The position numbers were made by a program, and so were the translations under genes. A stretch of 64,000 nucleotides of DNA, taken from Pseudomonas asturiensis (GTDB lineage Bacteria; Pseudomonadota; Gammaproteobacteria; Pseudomonadales; Pseudomonadaceae). The stretch spans positions 18,450 through 82,449 of the forward strand of contig NZ_FRDA01000023.1 of the NCBI RefSeq assembly GCF_900143095.1, read 5' to 3'. Shown here piece after piece: positions 45,920 to 55,257 of this stretch (its first letter is position 1; each line of letters begins with the position of its first letter). Under the pieces are notes generated by a model. That model was given only the letters and a program-made list of their open reading frames with translations. It had not been told where the DNA came from and ran no database searches.

Positions 45920-48900
45920 ATGTCTGACGCGTTGTGGGCCGCCCGACTGGGTGACGGGCTCGAGCACAGCTCGATGATGGCCGACATTCTGGGCGGCGTC
46001 CTTGAAGTCGCGGCTTACGCGGCGATTGGCTCGCTGGCGACCATGGCCGTCGTGGCCGCCACCGGGATCACCGTTGCAACGGGCGGGCTTGGCGCGTGTG
46101 TGCTCGGGGCCGTCGTGGGGGTGATCGTCGGCCTGGCGATGAGCAAGACCGGCGCCGATAAAGGACTGAGCACGATATGCGAGTCCCTTGCCAACGGCCT
46201 GTTCCCGCCCACGGTACAGGCCACCATTCTCACCGGCTCCACCGATACGCTGATCAACTCGATTCCGGCGGCGCGCGCAGCAGGGGCCGTGCCTGCACAC
46301 ATGAACCCGATGGCGACGCTGCACAGCGATGACACCGCCGAAGAAACGCCCACGGACGAAGAAACAGCGCCCGCCGGCCCCGACTCGATGTCCATGAAAA
46401 GCCTTGCAGCGCCTGAAGAGGAAGGCTTTCTGGACATGGCCAAAGGGTTTTTCTCTCAGCTTTGGCAGCCCACCGTCGCGATGCCCGTACCCGGCGCGGT
46501 GCCCAAGCCGCTGGACCTGGTCACCTGCATGAAGCATCCGCCGATGCCGCCGCAGTTTCTGGCCGAAGGGTCGGAGAAGGTCAGCATCAACGGTCAGCCT
46601 GCCGTACGCAGCGGTGATCGCAGCACCTGCGAAGCCAAAGTGGTTTCGTCCGGGATGGTCTCCTCCAACGTCACCATCGGTGGCGACTCAGTGGTGGTGC
46701 GGGAAATCCGCAGCGGCAAGACGCCGGGCGTGGGCCTGGCGCTGACCGTGCTGATGATGCTCAAGGGCGGCAAAGGGAAGTTTCGCGCCAACCTGCCCTG
46801 CATGCTGCTCGCCGGGGTCAACTCCTTCGTCGTCAGTCAGGTGACAGGCGCGATTACCAATGCTGTGGCGGGCTCGCCCAATCCGGTGCACGCGGCAACC
46901 GGTGCCAAGGTGCTGGGCGGCATGGATGAGCTGGATTTCGTCTTGCCGGGCGTGCTGCCCATCGACTGGCAGCGCTTCTACAACAGCCGTGACGAGCGAC
47001 GTGACGGGCTATTCGGTGCGGGCTGGAGCGTGACGTACGAAGTCAGCGTGCGCATCGAGCCGCACCCCGACGGCGGCGAACGGCTGGTGTACACCGACGA
47101 GCAGGCGCGCCGTATCGACATGGGCTTCATCCCGCTGGGCGGCGCGGTGTTCGGCGCAGGCGAAGGCCTTGCGGTCAAGCGCAGCGACAGCGGGCAATTG
47201 CTGATTGAAAGTGATGACGGCCTCTACCGGCTGTTCGAGCCAACACGGGCCGACCCTTCCCTGCTGCGCCTGAGCCAGCTGGGTGATCGTAACGACAACC
47301 GGGTCTACCTCGACTACAACGACGCCGGACAGCTGGTGCGCCTGCGCGACACCCTCGACATCGTGCAGATCGAGCTGGTCTACAGCGCGCAATGGCCTGA
47401 TCGCGTTCAGTACATCGAACGCCTGTACCCCGATCAGCAGCGCGAAACACTGGTGACCTACAACTATGACGCACAGGGCGATCTGGCCGAGGTGCGCAAC
47501 GCGCTGGGCCAGGTCCAGCGCCGTTTCGCCTACGACGCGGGCCAGCGCATGGTCGAGCACCAACTGCCCACCGGGATGCGCTGTTTCTATGAATGGGCGT
47601 ACATCGACGGCATCGAGTGGCGCGTGGTTCGGCACTGGACCGATGCAGGTGATCGCTATGCCTTCGATTACGACCTGAGCCAAGGCATCACCCGGGTCAT
47701 CGACGGCCTTCAGCGCGTCAGTCTTCGTCACTGGAACGCTCAGCATCAGATCACCGAATACACCGACAACCTGGCCAAGACCTGGCGTTTCGAGTGGAAC
47801 GATGAGCGCCAGTTGCTCGGTGCCGTCGATCCCAAGGGCGGTCAGTATCAGTACAGCTACGACGACGCTGGCAACCTGAGCGAAACCGTCGACCCGCTGG
47901 GTCGTCGTGAGTCGGTTGTGTGGCTGGAGTTGTGGTCGCTGCCGTTGGTGGAGACCGACGCTGCGGGCAACAGCTGGCAGTATCGCTACGACAAGCGTGG
48001 CAATTGCACCCACGAAATCGACCCGCTGGGCCAGACCACGCGCTATCGCTACGATGAGCGCGGCCAGACAATCGAGATCATCGACGCGACCGACAAGCAC
48101 AAGACACTGGAGTGGAACGACCTCGGCCAGTTGGTCGAACACATCGACTGCTCGGGCTATCCGACGCGCTTTGGTTACGACCGGCACGGCTACCTGCAGG
48201 TGGTGACTGATGCCTTGGGCGAACGCACGCTTTATGAACATGATCGGAAAGGTCGGCTGCTGCGCTGTGAATGGCCGGACGGGCGCCTCGAGCAATACCT
48301 GCGCGACACCAGCGGCCAGCTCACCGGCTACGTCGACCCGGCCGGGCACACCACGCGGTATCAATACGACCTGCGAGGTCAGGTGCGTCAACGCATCGAT
48401 GCCGTCGGCCGGCCCGTGCAATTCAGCTACGACGCCTATGGCCGCCTGCAGGCTCTGACCAATGAAAACGGTGAAAGCTATCGCTTCGCCTGGGATGCGG
48501 GTGACCGCCTGACCCAACAGCAGGATCTGGATGGCAGCGCCCGTCGCTACGCCTACGATGCGCTGGACGACGTTATCCAGATGGAATATGCCCCCGCCCC
48601 GTTCGGCAACGGGTTGGCGCTGGTACCCAACGAACCGGTACCGCCCATCGTGCATCAGCTGGAACGCGACGCCGTGGGTCGATTGATCGCCAAGGTCACA
48701 GATAACGGCCGCACGCAGTATCACTACAGCCGGGTGGACGACCTGACCGGGGTGGCGTTCGTCAGCGCTTCTGGCGAAGAGCAGACACTTGGTTTTACCT
48801 ATGACGCGCTCGGCCAACTGCTGGAAGAACAGAGCACAGCGGGCAGCCTGAAATACCATTACGACGAACTGGGCAATGTGACCCAGACCCAACTGCCTGA

Positions 48901-50419
48901 CGGCCGCTGGCTCAACCGCCTGTATTACGGCAGCGGTCACTTGCACCAGATCAACCTGGACGGCCAGGTCATCAGTGATTTCGAGCGCGACCGGCTGCAC
49001 CGCGAAGTGCTGCGCACCCAAGGCCAGCTCAGCACGCGCAGCGAATACGACCGCAGCGGTCGGCTGCGCTCACGCAAACGACGGCTCGCCAGCCAGTCGC
49101 CGATTCTTCCGGCACCCGCCCAGAAGCACTTCGACTACGACCCGGCGGACAACCTGATCAGTCGTCTCGATCAACAGCCGCGCGGCGACCAGCGCCAACT
49201 GCTGCACTACGACGCCACCGGTCGCATCATGGCCAGCCAGGACAGCATCCAGGGCCAGAGCGAAACCTTTGCCTACGACGCCGCCGCCAACCTGCTCGAC
49301 GGCCCGCCTGCCAGCGCAGGTCTCGTCGTACACAACAAACTGCTGACCTATCAGGACAAGCGCTACCGCTACGACGCCTTCGGCCGCATGATCGAAAAAC
49401 GTAGCGGCAGCAGTCGCGTGCAGCGCTTTGCCTACGACGCGGAACACCAACTGATCGAAGTCCGCACCGAACACGGCGCACGCACGACCGTCGTGACCAT
49501 GACCTACGACCCGCTGGGTCGGCGCATCGGCAAACACGAACACGACGACCACGGCTTCCCGCTGAGCGTAACCCGCTTCACCTGGGACGGCATGCGCCTG
49601 ATACAGGAACACAAACACAGCCAGACCAGCCTGTACATCTACGCCGAAGACGGCTACGACCCGCTGGCCCGCGTCGATGGCAACGGTGCCCTGCAAAAAA
49701 TCCGCTACTACCACAACGACCTCAACGGCCTGCCGGAACAACTCACCGAAACCGACGGCCACACCGTCTGGCAGGCCCGCTATCGGGTCTGGGGCAACAC
49801 CGCCGAAGAAATCCGCGAGCCCTACTACCTCGAAGAACAGAACCTGCGCTTTCAGGGCCAGTACCTGGACCGCGAAACGGGACTGCACTACAACACGTTT
49901 CGGTTTTATGATCCGGATATCGGCCGGTTTACCACGCCGGACCCGATTGGGTTGGATGGGGGATTAAACACTTATGCCTACGGACCCAACCCCTTTGGCT
50001 GGGTGGATCCGTGGGGGTGGAGCCCAAGTTCCGCCTTGGACAGATCACTCGGCGGAACTGTAGGCGACAACATGCAAGCCCAGCATCTTATCCCCGTGGC
50101 CGTCTGGAAGGATCACAAACCGTTTTTAGACTCGATTGGGATGGGCGGGACACGCGATACGAAAAGCAACGGACTTCATATGCCTGACAGTGAAGCGAAA
50201 GCACGCGCTGTCGGGAGCAAGATTTATCACAACGGCTCACATAAAAATTATTCCGACCTCGTTGATCAAAAACTGAGCAGAATCAGTAACCGTTACAGAG
50301 CTAAATTCATATCCAAGGCTCAGGCAAGGCAGCAGGTCGAATCCCTCCAACGCAGCCTTCGTAAGAAAACTGTATCTGGACGCATACGAACCAAATCAAG
50401 CACCGGCCGACTTTGTTAA
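45920..50419 (+). CDS. rhs: Rhs/PAAR polymorphic toxin with AHH-like nuclease tip
   Basis: A 1499-residue effector. N-terminal hydrophobic segments (about residues 20-75; IGSLATMAVVAATGITVATGG) are the likely Eag-chaperone target. A PAAR domain (about 194-265; PPMPPQFLAEGSEKVSINGQ, RSGDRSTC) caps VgrG. The Rhs core from about 320 to 1360 has over twenty YD repeats (for example YDAAGNL-like YDDAGNLSETVDPLGR) and ends with the conserved PDPIGLDGGLNTYAYGPNPF. The last 135 residues are the variable toxin: QHLIPVAVWKD (about 1386), NGLHMP and HNGSHKNYSDLV resemble the AHH/HNH-nuclease pattern, although the AHH triplet itself reads AQH. The toxin part is lower in GC than the core. The candidate immunity gene follows. 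Confidence 0.93.
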   Translation: MSDALWAARLGDGLEHSSMMADILGGVLEVAAYAAIGSLATMAVVAATGITVATGGLGACVLGAVVGVIVGLAMSKTGADKGLSTICESLANGLFPPTVQATILTGSTDTLINSIPAARAAGAVPAHMNPMATLHSDDTAEETPTDEETAPAGPDSMSMKSLAAPEEEGFLDMAKGFFSQLWQPTVAMPVPGAVPKPLDLVTCMKHPPMPPQFLAEGSEKVSINGQPAVRSGDRSTCEAKVVSSGMVSSNVTIGGDSVVVREIRSGKTPGVGLALTVLMMLKGGKGKFRANLPCMLLAGVNSFVVSQVTGAITNAVAGSPNPVHAATGAKVLGGMDELDFVLPGVLPIDWQRFYNSRDERRDGLFGAGWSVTYEVSVRIEPHPDGGERLVYTDEQARRIDMGFIPLGGAVFGAGEGLAVKRSDSGQLLIESDDGLYRLFEPTRADPSLLRLSQLGDRNDNRVYLDYNDAGQLVRLRDTLDIVQIELVYSAQWPDRVQYIERLYPDQQRETLVTYNYDAQGDLAEVRNALGQVQRRFAYDAGQRMVEHQLPTGMRCFYEWAYIDGIEWRVVRHWTDAGDRYAFDYDLSQGITRVIDGLQRVSLRHWNAQHQITEYTDNLAKTWRFEWNDERQLLGAVDPKGGQYQYSYDDAGNLSETVDPLGRRESVVWLELWSLPLVETDAAGNSWQYRYDKRGNCTHEIDPLGQTTRYRYDERGQTIEIIDATDKHKTLEWNDLGQLVEHIDCSGYPTRFGYDRHGYLQVVTDALGERTLYEHDRKGRLLRCEWPDGRLEQYLRDTSGQLTGYVDPAGHTTRYQYDLRGQVRQRIDAVGRPVQFSYDAYGRLQALTNENGESYRFAWDAGDRLTQQQDLDGSARRYAYDALDDVIQMEYAPAPFGNGLALVPNEPVPPIVHQLERDAVGRLIAKVTDNGRTQYHYSRVDDLTGVAFVSASGEEQTLGFTYDALGQLLEEQSTAGSLKYHYDELGNVTQTQLPDGRWLNRLYYGSGHLHQINLDGQVISDFERDRLHREVLRTQGQLSTRSEYDRSGRLRSRKRRLASQSPILPAPAQKHFDYDPADNLISRLDQQPRGDQRQLLHYDATGRIMASQDSIQGQSETFAYDAAANLLDGPPASAGLVVHNKLLTYQDKRYRYDAFGRMIEKRSGSSRVQRFAYDAEHQLIEVRTEHGARTTVVTMTYDPLGRRIGKHEHDDHGFPLSVTRFTWDGMRLIQEHKHSQTSLYIYAEDGYDPLARVDGNGALQKIRYYHNDLNGLPEQLTETDGHTVWQARYRVWGNTAEEIREPYYLEEQNLRFQGQYLDRETGLHYNTFRFYDPDIGRFTTPDPIGLDGGLNTYAYGPNPFGWVDPWGWSPSSALDRSLGGTVGDNMQAQHLIPVAVWKDHKPFLDSIGMGGTRDTKSNGLHMPDSEAKARAVGSKIYHNGSHKNYSDLVDQKLSRISNRYRAKFISKAQARQQVESLQRSLRKKTVSGRIRTKSSTGRLC

Positions 50420-50429
50420 AGAGGATTTT

Positions 50430-51041
50430 ATGTTTTATACACTGGCGATCAAAACAGAAAAGAGCTGCCCCGTATTTATTGATGGTGTGCTCAGTGAGTC
50501 CTTCTACCCAGGTGCCTACGATGAGGGCATGTCAGGCAGTTGGTATTACTCTGAACCGGGAGAGCCGCTTGCTCTACTGCCTGGCAAATTACTGCTCATC
50601 ACCAAGGACAAAGGTTATAACTTTGACTTCCGCACTGCGTTTGAAGGCCATATTGTAAGCGAGCAATTTCTGTCGATTTTCAAGACTTTGAAAACCGGCA
50701 AATGGGAAACAGCCGAGCTGAGCATTGTCAACCCGAAGGGTGACAACATATGTGCGAAAAAATACTACTTCATTCGTCAGATCATGCAAGAACAAGAGAC
50801 ACCTGCTGTTATTGACCCTGACAAGTCAAACATTAACTACAGGAAAAGTGGAGAAATAAAAAACGTTATAGCCCTAGCGATCAAAGATGATGTAAAACTG
50901 GATTTTTTTAGCATTTTTGAAATTAGCCTTTTGGGATACACCTTTGTGTCGTCAGGCGCTGCCGAGGCATTCTTGAAATATGAAATGAAAGGCTTTGAGC
51001 TCGTGAGCACCGAAAAAATCGGCACTGTCAGGCGGGCGTGA
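50430..51041 (+). CDS. Candidate immunity protein for the Rhs nuclease
   Basis: A 203-residue cytoplasmic protein with no signal peptide. It starts with ATG 50430 behind AGAGGAT, 10 bases after the rhs stop. Segments such as GSWYYSEPGEPLALLPGKLLLITKDKGYNFDF and the C-terminal FFSIFEISLLGYTFVSSGAAE AFL region resemble immunity proteins linked to polymorphic toxins (Imm43-like), but I cannot place the family with certainty. The gene is markedly AT-rich compared with the rest of the window, as is usual for horizontally shuffled toxin-immunity cassettes. Function is inferred mainly from position. Confidence 0.75.
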   Translation: MFYTLAIKTEKSCPVFIDGVLSESFYPGAYDEGMSGSWYYSEPGEPLALLPGKLLLITKDKGYNFDFRTAFEGHIVSEQFLSIFKTLKTGKWETAELSIVNPKGDNICAKKYYFIRQIMQEQETPAVIDPDKSNINYRKSGEIKNVIALAIKDDVKLDFFSIFEISLLGYTFVSSGAAEAFLKYEMKGFELVSTEKIGTVRRA

Positions 51042-51303
51042 TTGCGGTGAGGAGTCAGGTCACCCCCTGACAACGTTATTCGAAGGCGCGTACTTCAGAC
51101 TTAGGTATGCGCCAACCTAGACCTGCACCGATCAACTCCATTGTCAGGCCCACACCGAGCAAAATAACGTGTCCAAACGTACACAATTCACTACACAACC
51201 GACATGAATACCCCTGATAAGTAAAATATTCGAAACAAAACATTTTTTTCATTTTTGATTCGTAAACTGCACGGACTTCTACACACCCTGACGGTCCCTT
51301 TAC

Positions 51304-51999
51304 ATGAATCGCTTTCTCTGGAAGTTACTTCCAAAGTCTCAGCGCGAGTTATTGCTCGAGCGTCTTCCGGTCATTGACCGGCAGGTTGTGAGCAAGACGC
51401 TGGCAGGCAAGACCCGGTTTCCCGAGGTGTTTGACGAGCTGGAGTGTCTTTTTATCCATGTGCCGAAATGCGCAGGCAGCAGTGTGGCCAAGGCGCTGTT
51501 TGACGGAGCGCCGGCGGGTCACTTGCCGCTTTACTGGTATGAAAAGCAATTCAATGAGCGTTACAGGCACTACTTCAAGTTCGGCTTCGTCCGTGACCCG
51601 TTGCAGCGGGCGCTCTCGGCGTACCACTACTTGTTGCAGTCAACGCCCGGTCGGGATCAGGCTGCGGGCGAGCTGGTGAACAAGTACCCCAGTTTCGATG
51701 CCTTCGTGGACAACTGGTTGTGCACAGAAAACGTTGCACGGCAGATTCACTTCGCGCCACAGCACTACTTTTTGCAGAATTCGCTGGGCAGTCTCGATGT
51801 CGATTTCATCGGTCGCCATGAGAACCTCGACGCGGACTTTCGTACGCTATGCGCTCATCTGCATGTCAAAGGCGAGCTGCCGCACGTCAACCGGTCAGCC
51901 AGCCGTGGAGGTTCACCCGGCACGACCTGTTCCGCCGCTTCACGTCGTAAGGTGCGAGAGGTGTATGCCCGTGATTACGAGCTGTTCGCCTATGAATAG
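51304..51999 (+). CDS. Sulfotransferase family protein
   Basis: A 231-residue carbohydrate-type sulfotransferase. The PAPS 5'-phosphosulfate loop is CLFIHVPKCAGSSVAKALF (about residues 48-66) and the 3'-phosphate region FGFVRDPLQRALSAYHYLL (about 95-113). It would transfer sulfate from PAPS to an acceptor that cannot be identified. The stop overlaps the start of an APS kinase gene by 8 bases, so donor synthesis and transfer are coupled. The preceding 262 bases (51042-51303) are AT-rich, hold no gene, and separate it from the T6SS effector cassette. Confidence 0.87.
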   Translation: MNRFLWKLLPKSQRELLLERLPVIDRQVVSKTLAGKTRFPEVFDELECLFIHVPKCAGSSVAKALFDGAPAGHLPLYWYEKQFNERYRHYFKFGFVRDPLQRALSAYHYLLQSTPGRDQAAGELVNKYPSFDAFVDNWLCTENVARQIHFAPQHYFLQNSLGSLDVDFIGRHENLDADFRTLCAHLHVKGELPHVNRSASRGGSPGTTCSAASRRKVREVYARDYELFAYE

Positions 52000-52591
52000 C
52001 GCCAGACCCCTTCTCGTCTCGCCTACGCTTTCGGTCAACCAGGCCATGCGCCAGGCGATGAAACGTCAGCGCGCCTGCTGCCTCTGGCTCACAGGTTTGT
52101 CGGGGGCGGGTAAATCGACGCTGGGCAATCAACTTGATGAAGCCCTCCAGGCCAGAGGCTTGCACAGCTATCTGCTGGACGGCGATCAGGTACGTCAGGG
52201 GCTTTGCAAGGATCTGGGCATGTCGGATGCAGATCGACACGAGAACGTGCGACGAATCGGTGAGGCCGCAAGGCTGATGGTCGACGCCGGGCTGATCGTG
52301 ATCGTATCGGCGATCTCGCCCTTTCGGGCAGACCGGGACGCAGTGAGGCGACAGCTGGCAGCGGACGAATTCATGGAAATCCATGTCAGCACACCCTTGG
52401 ACGAGTGCGCCCGTCGCGATCCGAAGGGGCTTTACCGCGCCGTGCAGCAAGGTCTGATCAGCCGATTCACCGGTATCGACAGCCCTTACGAAGCACCTCG
52501 ATATCCCGAGTTCGTCATCGACACCAGCCAGGACGATTGCCAGGCATTTATCTCTGACGTGATTACACGTATGACGCTCAGGGCCTCATGA
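51992..52591 (+). CDS. cysC: Adenylylsulfate kinase CysC
   Basis: A 199-residue APS kinase. The P-loop is GLSGAGKST (about residues 34-42), with DGDQVRQGLCKDLGMSDADRHENVRRIGE and FVIDTSQDD typical of CysC. It phosphorylates adenylylsulfate to PAPS. ATG 51992 lies inside the end of the sulfotransferase gene. It is a single-domain form, not fused to CysN. A stem-loop covers its 3' end. Confidence 0.93.
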   Translation: MNSARPLLVSPTLSVNQAMRQAMKRQRACCLWLTGLSGAGKSTLGNQLDEALQARGLHSYLLDGDQVRQGLCKDLGMSDADRHENVRRIGEAARLMVDAGLIVIVSAISPFRADRDAVRRQLAADEFMEIHVSTPLDECARRDPKGLYRAVQQGLISRFTGIDSPYEAPRYPEFVIDTSQDDCQAFISDVITRMTLRAS

Positions 52592-52603
52592 AGCCCTGAG
52601 CGT
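52574..52603. terminator. Hairpin between convergent cysC and the DUF945 gene
   Basis: ACGCTCAGGGC (52574-52584) and GCCCTGAGCGT (52593-52603) form a perfect 11-base stem with an 8-base loop. It covers the cysC stop and lies 13 bases from the stop of the convergent gene. T-tracts are poor in both directions. Confidence 0.6.
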
Positions 52604-52615
52604 TACGTTGTGGCC

Positions 52616-54097
52616 TTACTGAGCGCCGAGCGCCCCAATCTTGCCCATGACGATGCCCGCGAACTGCTGCAGGGTCATTTTCTGGCCGTTGAAGTCGACC
52701 ATATCGTTGGCGTAATGGAAGTCGGAGACGATGTTGTCGCCGTCGACTTTGGCCAGTTGCATCATTTCGGCCATGGCACTGGCCATATCGCTGGCAGCGT
52801 CGGCCTGCTCGGCGATGACTTTCATGTCGGTTTGCCCGTCGCGGAGAGCCTGCTGAGTCGCGATATCGCGAATCATCGGCTTGGAGACCACGACTTTCGC
52901 AACGGCTTCACCGATCGACTTGATGGCCAGCGCGTTGGCAGGCTGGTCAAGCGAACCCGGGTCGGTCAGGTCCACGGCAAGGCGGACATGGCTTTCGCCG
53001 TTGGCGGTCTTGAGCGAGAGCTTTTCCAGTTCGATGTGCGGCTTGCCAGCCAGCAGGGTTTTCAACTGGGTGTTCATCTGCTCACGCTCGGCAGGCGTCA
53101 GCTGCAATACGAACGGGCGCTCCTCAAGGATGGCTGCCTGCTGCTGCGGCATGATGGTGTTCTGGTAGAGCTGGTACAGCGCCTGCGTGGCCACCGCATT
53201 GAAGTTGCCGATCTTGAAGCCCATGTGCGCAGCGCCCACGTCCTTGCCGCCGTACGCGATCATGCCGACGTCGTAGTTGACCTGGGCTGCGAAGTTTCCG
53301 GCATCTTCCTGGGCGAGGTTGGTGTTGGTGAAATCCTTGATCTGAATTTGCGGCTTGCCCAACGGCTGGAAGCCCACATTCTGGATTTTCATGTTGGTGT
53401 GCCCCAGATAAAAACCGGAGCTGCCCTTGGTGCCACCCGTGTCGAATGTCATGCCTTTGACGTCGATATTCACCGGGCCGTCAGGCGATGTGACATTAAG
53501 CTGCAGGCTGTCCAGATTGCCGTCGAGGCTGAATTTCTGCGCGTCCGATGAAGACTCGGCGTTCACGGTCATGCCGGAAAATTTGAACGTGCCGTCGGCC
53601 TCGTTCATTTCCAGCGGCGCCATCTGCACCCAGCCTTTGGTAGCGCGGTCGTAGCCGATGCTCGCCTGCCCCTTGATGGGCGACACATCCTTGCTCATGG
53701 CGAACCATTTTTCCGAGCTGGGGCTTTTCTCCATCTCGAAGTTGCTCAGCGCCATGACCGGCAGCAGGTTGAGTTTTTTCAGGCGCGACAGCGGAATCGG
53801 GCCGTGCTGAATCTGGTCCACGAACAGGAACTGCCCCCCCAGGGAGCTATCCGAAAGGTTCTGAATGTCGACGCGGTAGTGCGCGGTGCTGCTGAAGAAG
53901 TGCCGATCCAGAGAGACCATTTCGAGGGTGACGCTGGTGTCGGTGCCCTTGAATGACTTCGCCAGCTCCTGATTGGCCTTGCCGATCGAATCGGTCAACG
54001 CGCTTTCCAGTTGAGTACCGGTGTACCAGGCGCCAGCCGTTGCCAGAGCTCCTGCCACGACGATCACGCCAACCGCTATACCTGCTGATTTATTCAT
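52616..54097 (-). CDS. DUF945 (YdgA-family) exported protein
   Basis: A 493-residue YdgA-like protein with an N-terminal membrane anchor or signal (AGIAVGVIVVAGALATAGAWYTG, about 4-26), then a long domain typical of DUF945 (VTLEMVSLDRHFFSSTAHYRV, LMSKDVSP-like region, VSKPMIRDI). The family is periplasmic or inner-membrane-anchored and of unknown function. ATG 54097 gives the start MNKSAG; an upstream extension to 54148 is not supported. It is convergent with cysC. Confidence 0.88.
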   Translation of the reverse strand: MNKSAGIAVGVIVVAGALATAGAWYTGTQLESALTDSIGKANQELAKSFKGTDTSVTLEMVSLDRHFFSSTAHYRVDIQNLSDSSLGGQFLFVDQIQHGPIPLSRLKKLNLLPVMALSNFEMEKSPSSEKWFAMSKDVSPIKGQASIGYDRATKGWVQMAPLEMNEADGTFKFSGMTVNAESSSDAQKFSLDGNLDSLQLNVTSPDGPVNIDVKGMTFDTGGTKGSSGFYLGHTNMKIQNVGFQPLGKPQIQIKDFTNTNLAQEDAGNFAAQVNYDVGMIAYGGKDVGAAHMGFKIGNFNAVATQALYQLYQNTIMPQQQAAILEERPFVLQLTPAEREQMNTQLKTLLAGKPHIELEKLSLKTANGESHVRLAVDLTDPGSLDQPANALAIKSIGEAVAKVVVSKPMIRDIATQQALRDGQTDMKVIAEQADAASDMASAMAEMMQLAKVDGDNIVSDFHYANDMVDFNGQKMTLQQFAGIVMGKIGALGAQ

Positions 54098-54433
54098 AGT
54101 GACTCGAAGATGTCCGTTCTGATGATGGGGGGTCGTCCCTGGAACCACAGCGCATGTGTTCGCACGCAGGGTTCATGGGTCGACAGGGCTTTGCGCACTG
54201 CCGAAAAGTCGCGAGAGGTTATCATCGGCCGCTCACAACGGCCCAGTGTTCTCGGCCAGTTCTGTGGGCGATTACGCTTTTATTGCGGGCCGTTGGACAT
54301 GGCCTTCTGCCTTTTGTTGCAGGCTCGCCCGATGGAATCGGGAATTTGCCGGCCATTCCCTGAAACATGGGGTAGCCATGTTCTTTGCCGAAACGTTAGG
54401 CTGGAAACAAATTTGCAAACCGGACGGAATCAA
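54098..54433. other. Divergent intergenic region
   Basis: A region of 336 bases between the DUF945 gene (minus) and the HAD gene (plus). The frame of the HAD gene stays open back to 54110, but no ribosome-binding site or family N-terminus supports translation there. It presumably holds both promoters; I see no clear regulatory repeat. Confidence 0.5.
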
Positions 54434-55123
54434 ATGAGCGCAGTGCAAACCCAACGAGGCCCGATCAAGGCTGTCATTTTCGATATGGACGGCCTGTTGC
54501 TGGACAGCGAAGGTATCTACACCGAAGTCACTCATCTGATCGCCAGCCGCCATGGCAAGACCTTCGACTGGGCGATCAAGCAGCATACCATTGGCCGGGG
54601 TGCTCTGGATTTTGCCGAGTACGTGACCCAGACGCTTGAGTTACCGATGTCTGCGCAGGAGTTCCTGGAGATTCGTCAGCCCATGCTCGACGAGCGCTTT
54701 CCGCACTCCCCGGCCATGCCCGGTGCCGAGGCGCTGGTTCGCCACTTGGCCGAACACAATATTCCGATTGCAGTCGGTACCAGCTCGTCGGTGCACTACT
54801 TCCACGCCAAGACCACCCTGCATCGCGCCTGGTTCGAGTTGTTCGAAACCGTGGTCACGGCGGATGACCCGCAAGTAACGGCCGCCAAGCCGGCGCCTGA
54901 TATCTTTCTGATCGCCGCCAGCCGCCTGGGTGTGTCACCCGCCGATTGCCTGGTCTTCGAAGACTCGCCATTTGGCGTGACGGCAGCCAAAGCGGCCGGC
55001 ATGTATGCGGTGGCAGTGCCGGATTCACATATGCCGCGCGAGCAATACGAGCACGCAGACCTGGTGATCGGGTCTCTGGCCGAATTCTCGCTCAAGGATT
55101 GGGGTCTGCCAGACCTCAAGTGA
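54434..55123 (+). CDS. HAD-IA family phosphatase
   Basis: A 229-residue HAD hydrolase: motif I FDMDGLLLDSE, motif II GTSSSVHYF, motif III lysine in TAAKPAPD, motif IV VFEDSPFGVTAAKAAGM. The sequence is of the beta-phosphoglucomutase / sugar-phosphatase subfamily (GS1/YniC-like); the substrate is unknown. ATG 54434 (MSAVQTQRGPIKAVIFDMDG) places motif I at the usual distance from the start. Confidence 0.9.
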   Translation: MSAVQTQRGPIKAVIFDMDGLLLDSEGIYTEVTHLIASRHGKTFDWAIKQHTIGRGALDFAEYVTQTLELPMSAQEFLEIRQPMLDERFPHSPAMPGAEALVRHLAEHNIPIAVGTSSSVHYFHAKTTLHRAWFELFETVVTADDPQVTAAKPAPDIFLIAASRLGVSPADCLVFEDSPFGVTAAKAAGMYAVAVPDSHMPREQYEHADLVIGSLAEFSLKDWGLPDLK

Positions 55124-55257
55124 TCCTCGCAAGGCTGACGGGTCGTTGCCTCAAGCGACACCCGGTCAGTGCATCTGTCTGCTTGCAGGCGCGCTGACCT
55201 TTCAACGCGCCGGTATGTTCGATTGAAACCGCGTGAATGACATGGAGGATGTTAAAC

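Noticed and set aside
43715..46537. Long minus-strand open frame (940 codons) opposite vgrG and the start of rhs
   Set aside because: The composition is His/Gln/Val/Arg-rich shadow sequence; the plus strand has clear VgrG, DUF1795 and Rhs motifs.
47009..49021. Minus-strand open frame opposite the Rhs core
   Set aside because: A mirror of the YD repeats, with no ribosome-binding site.
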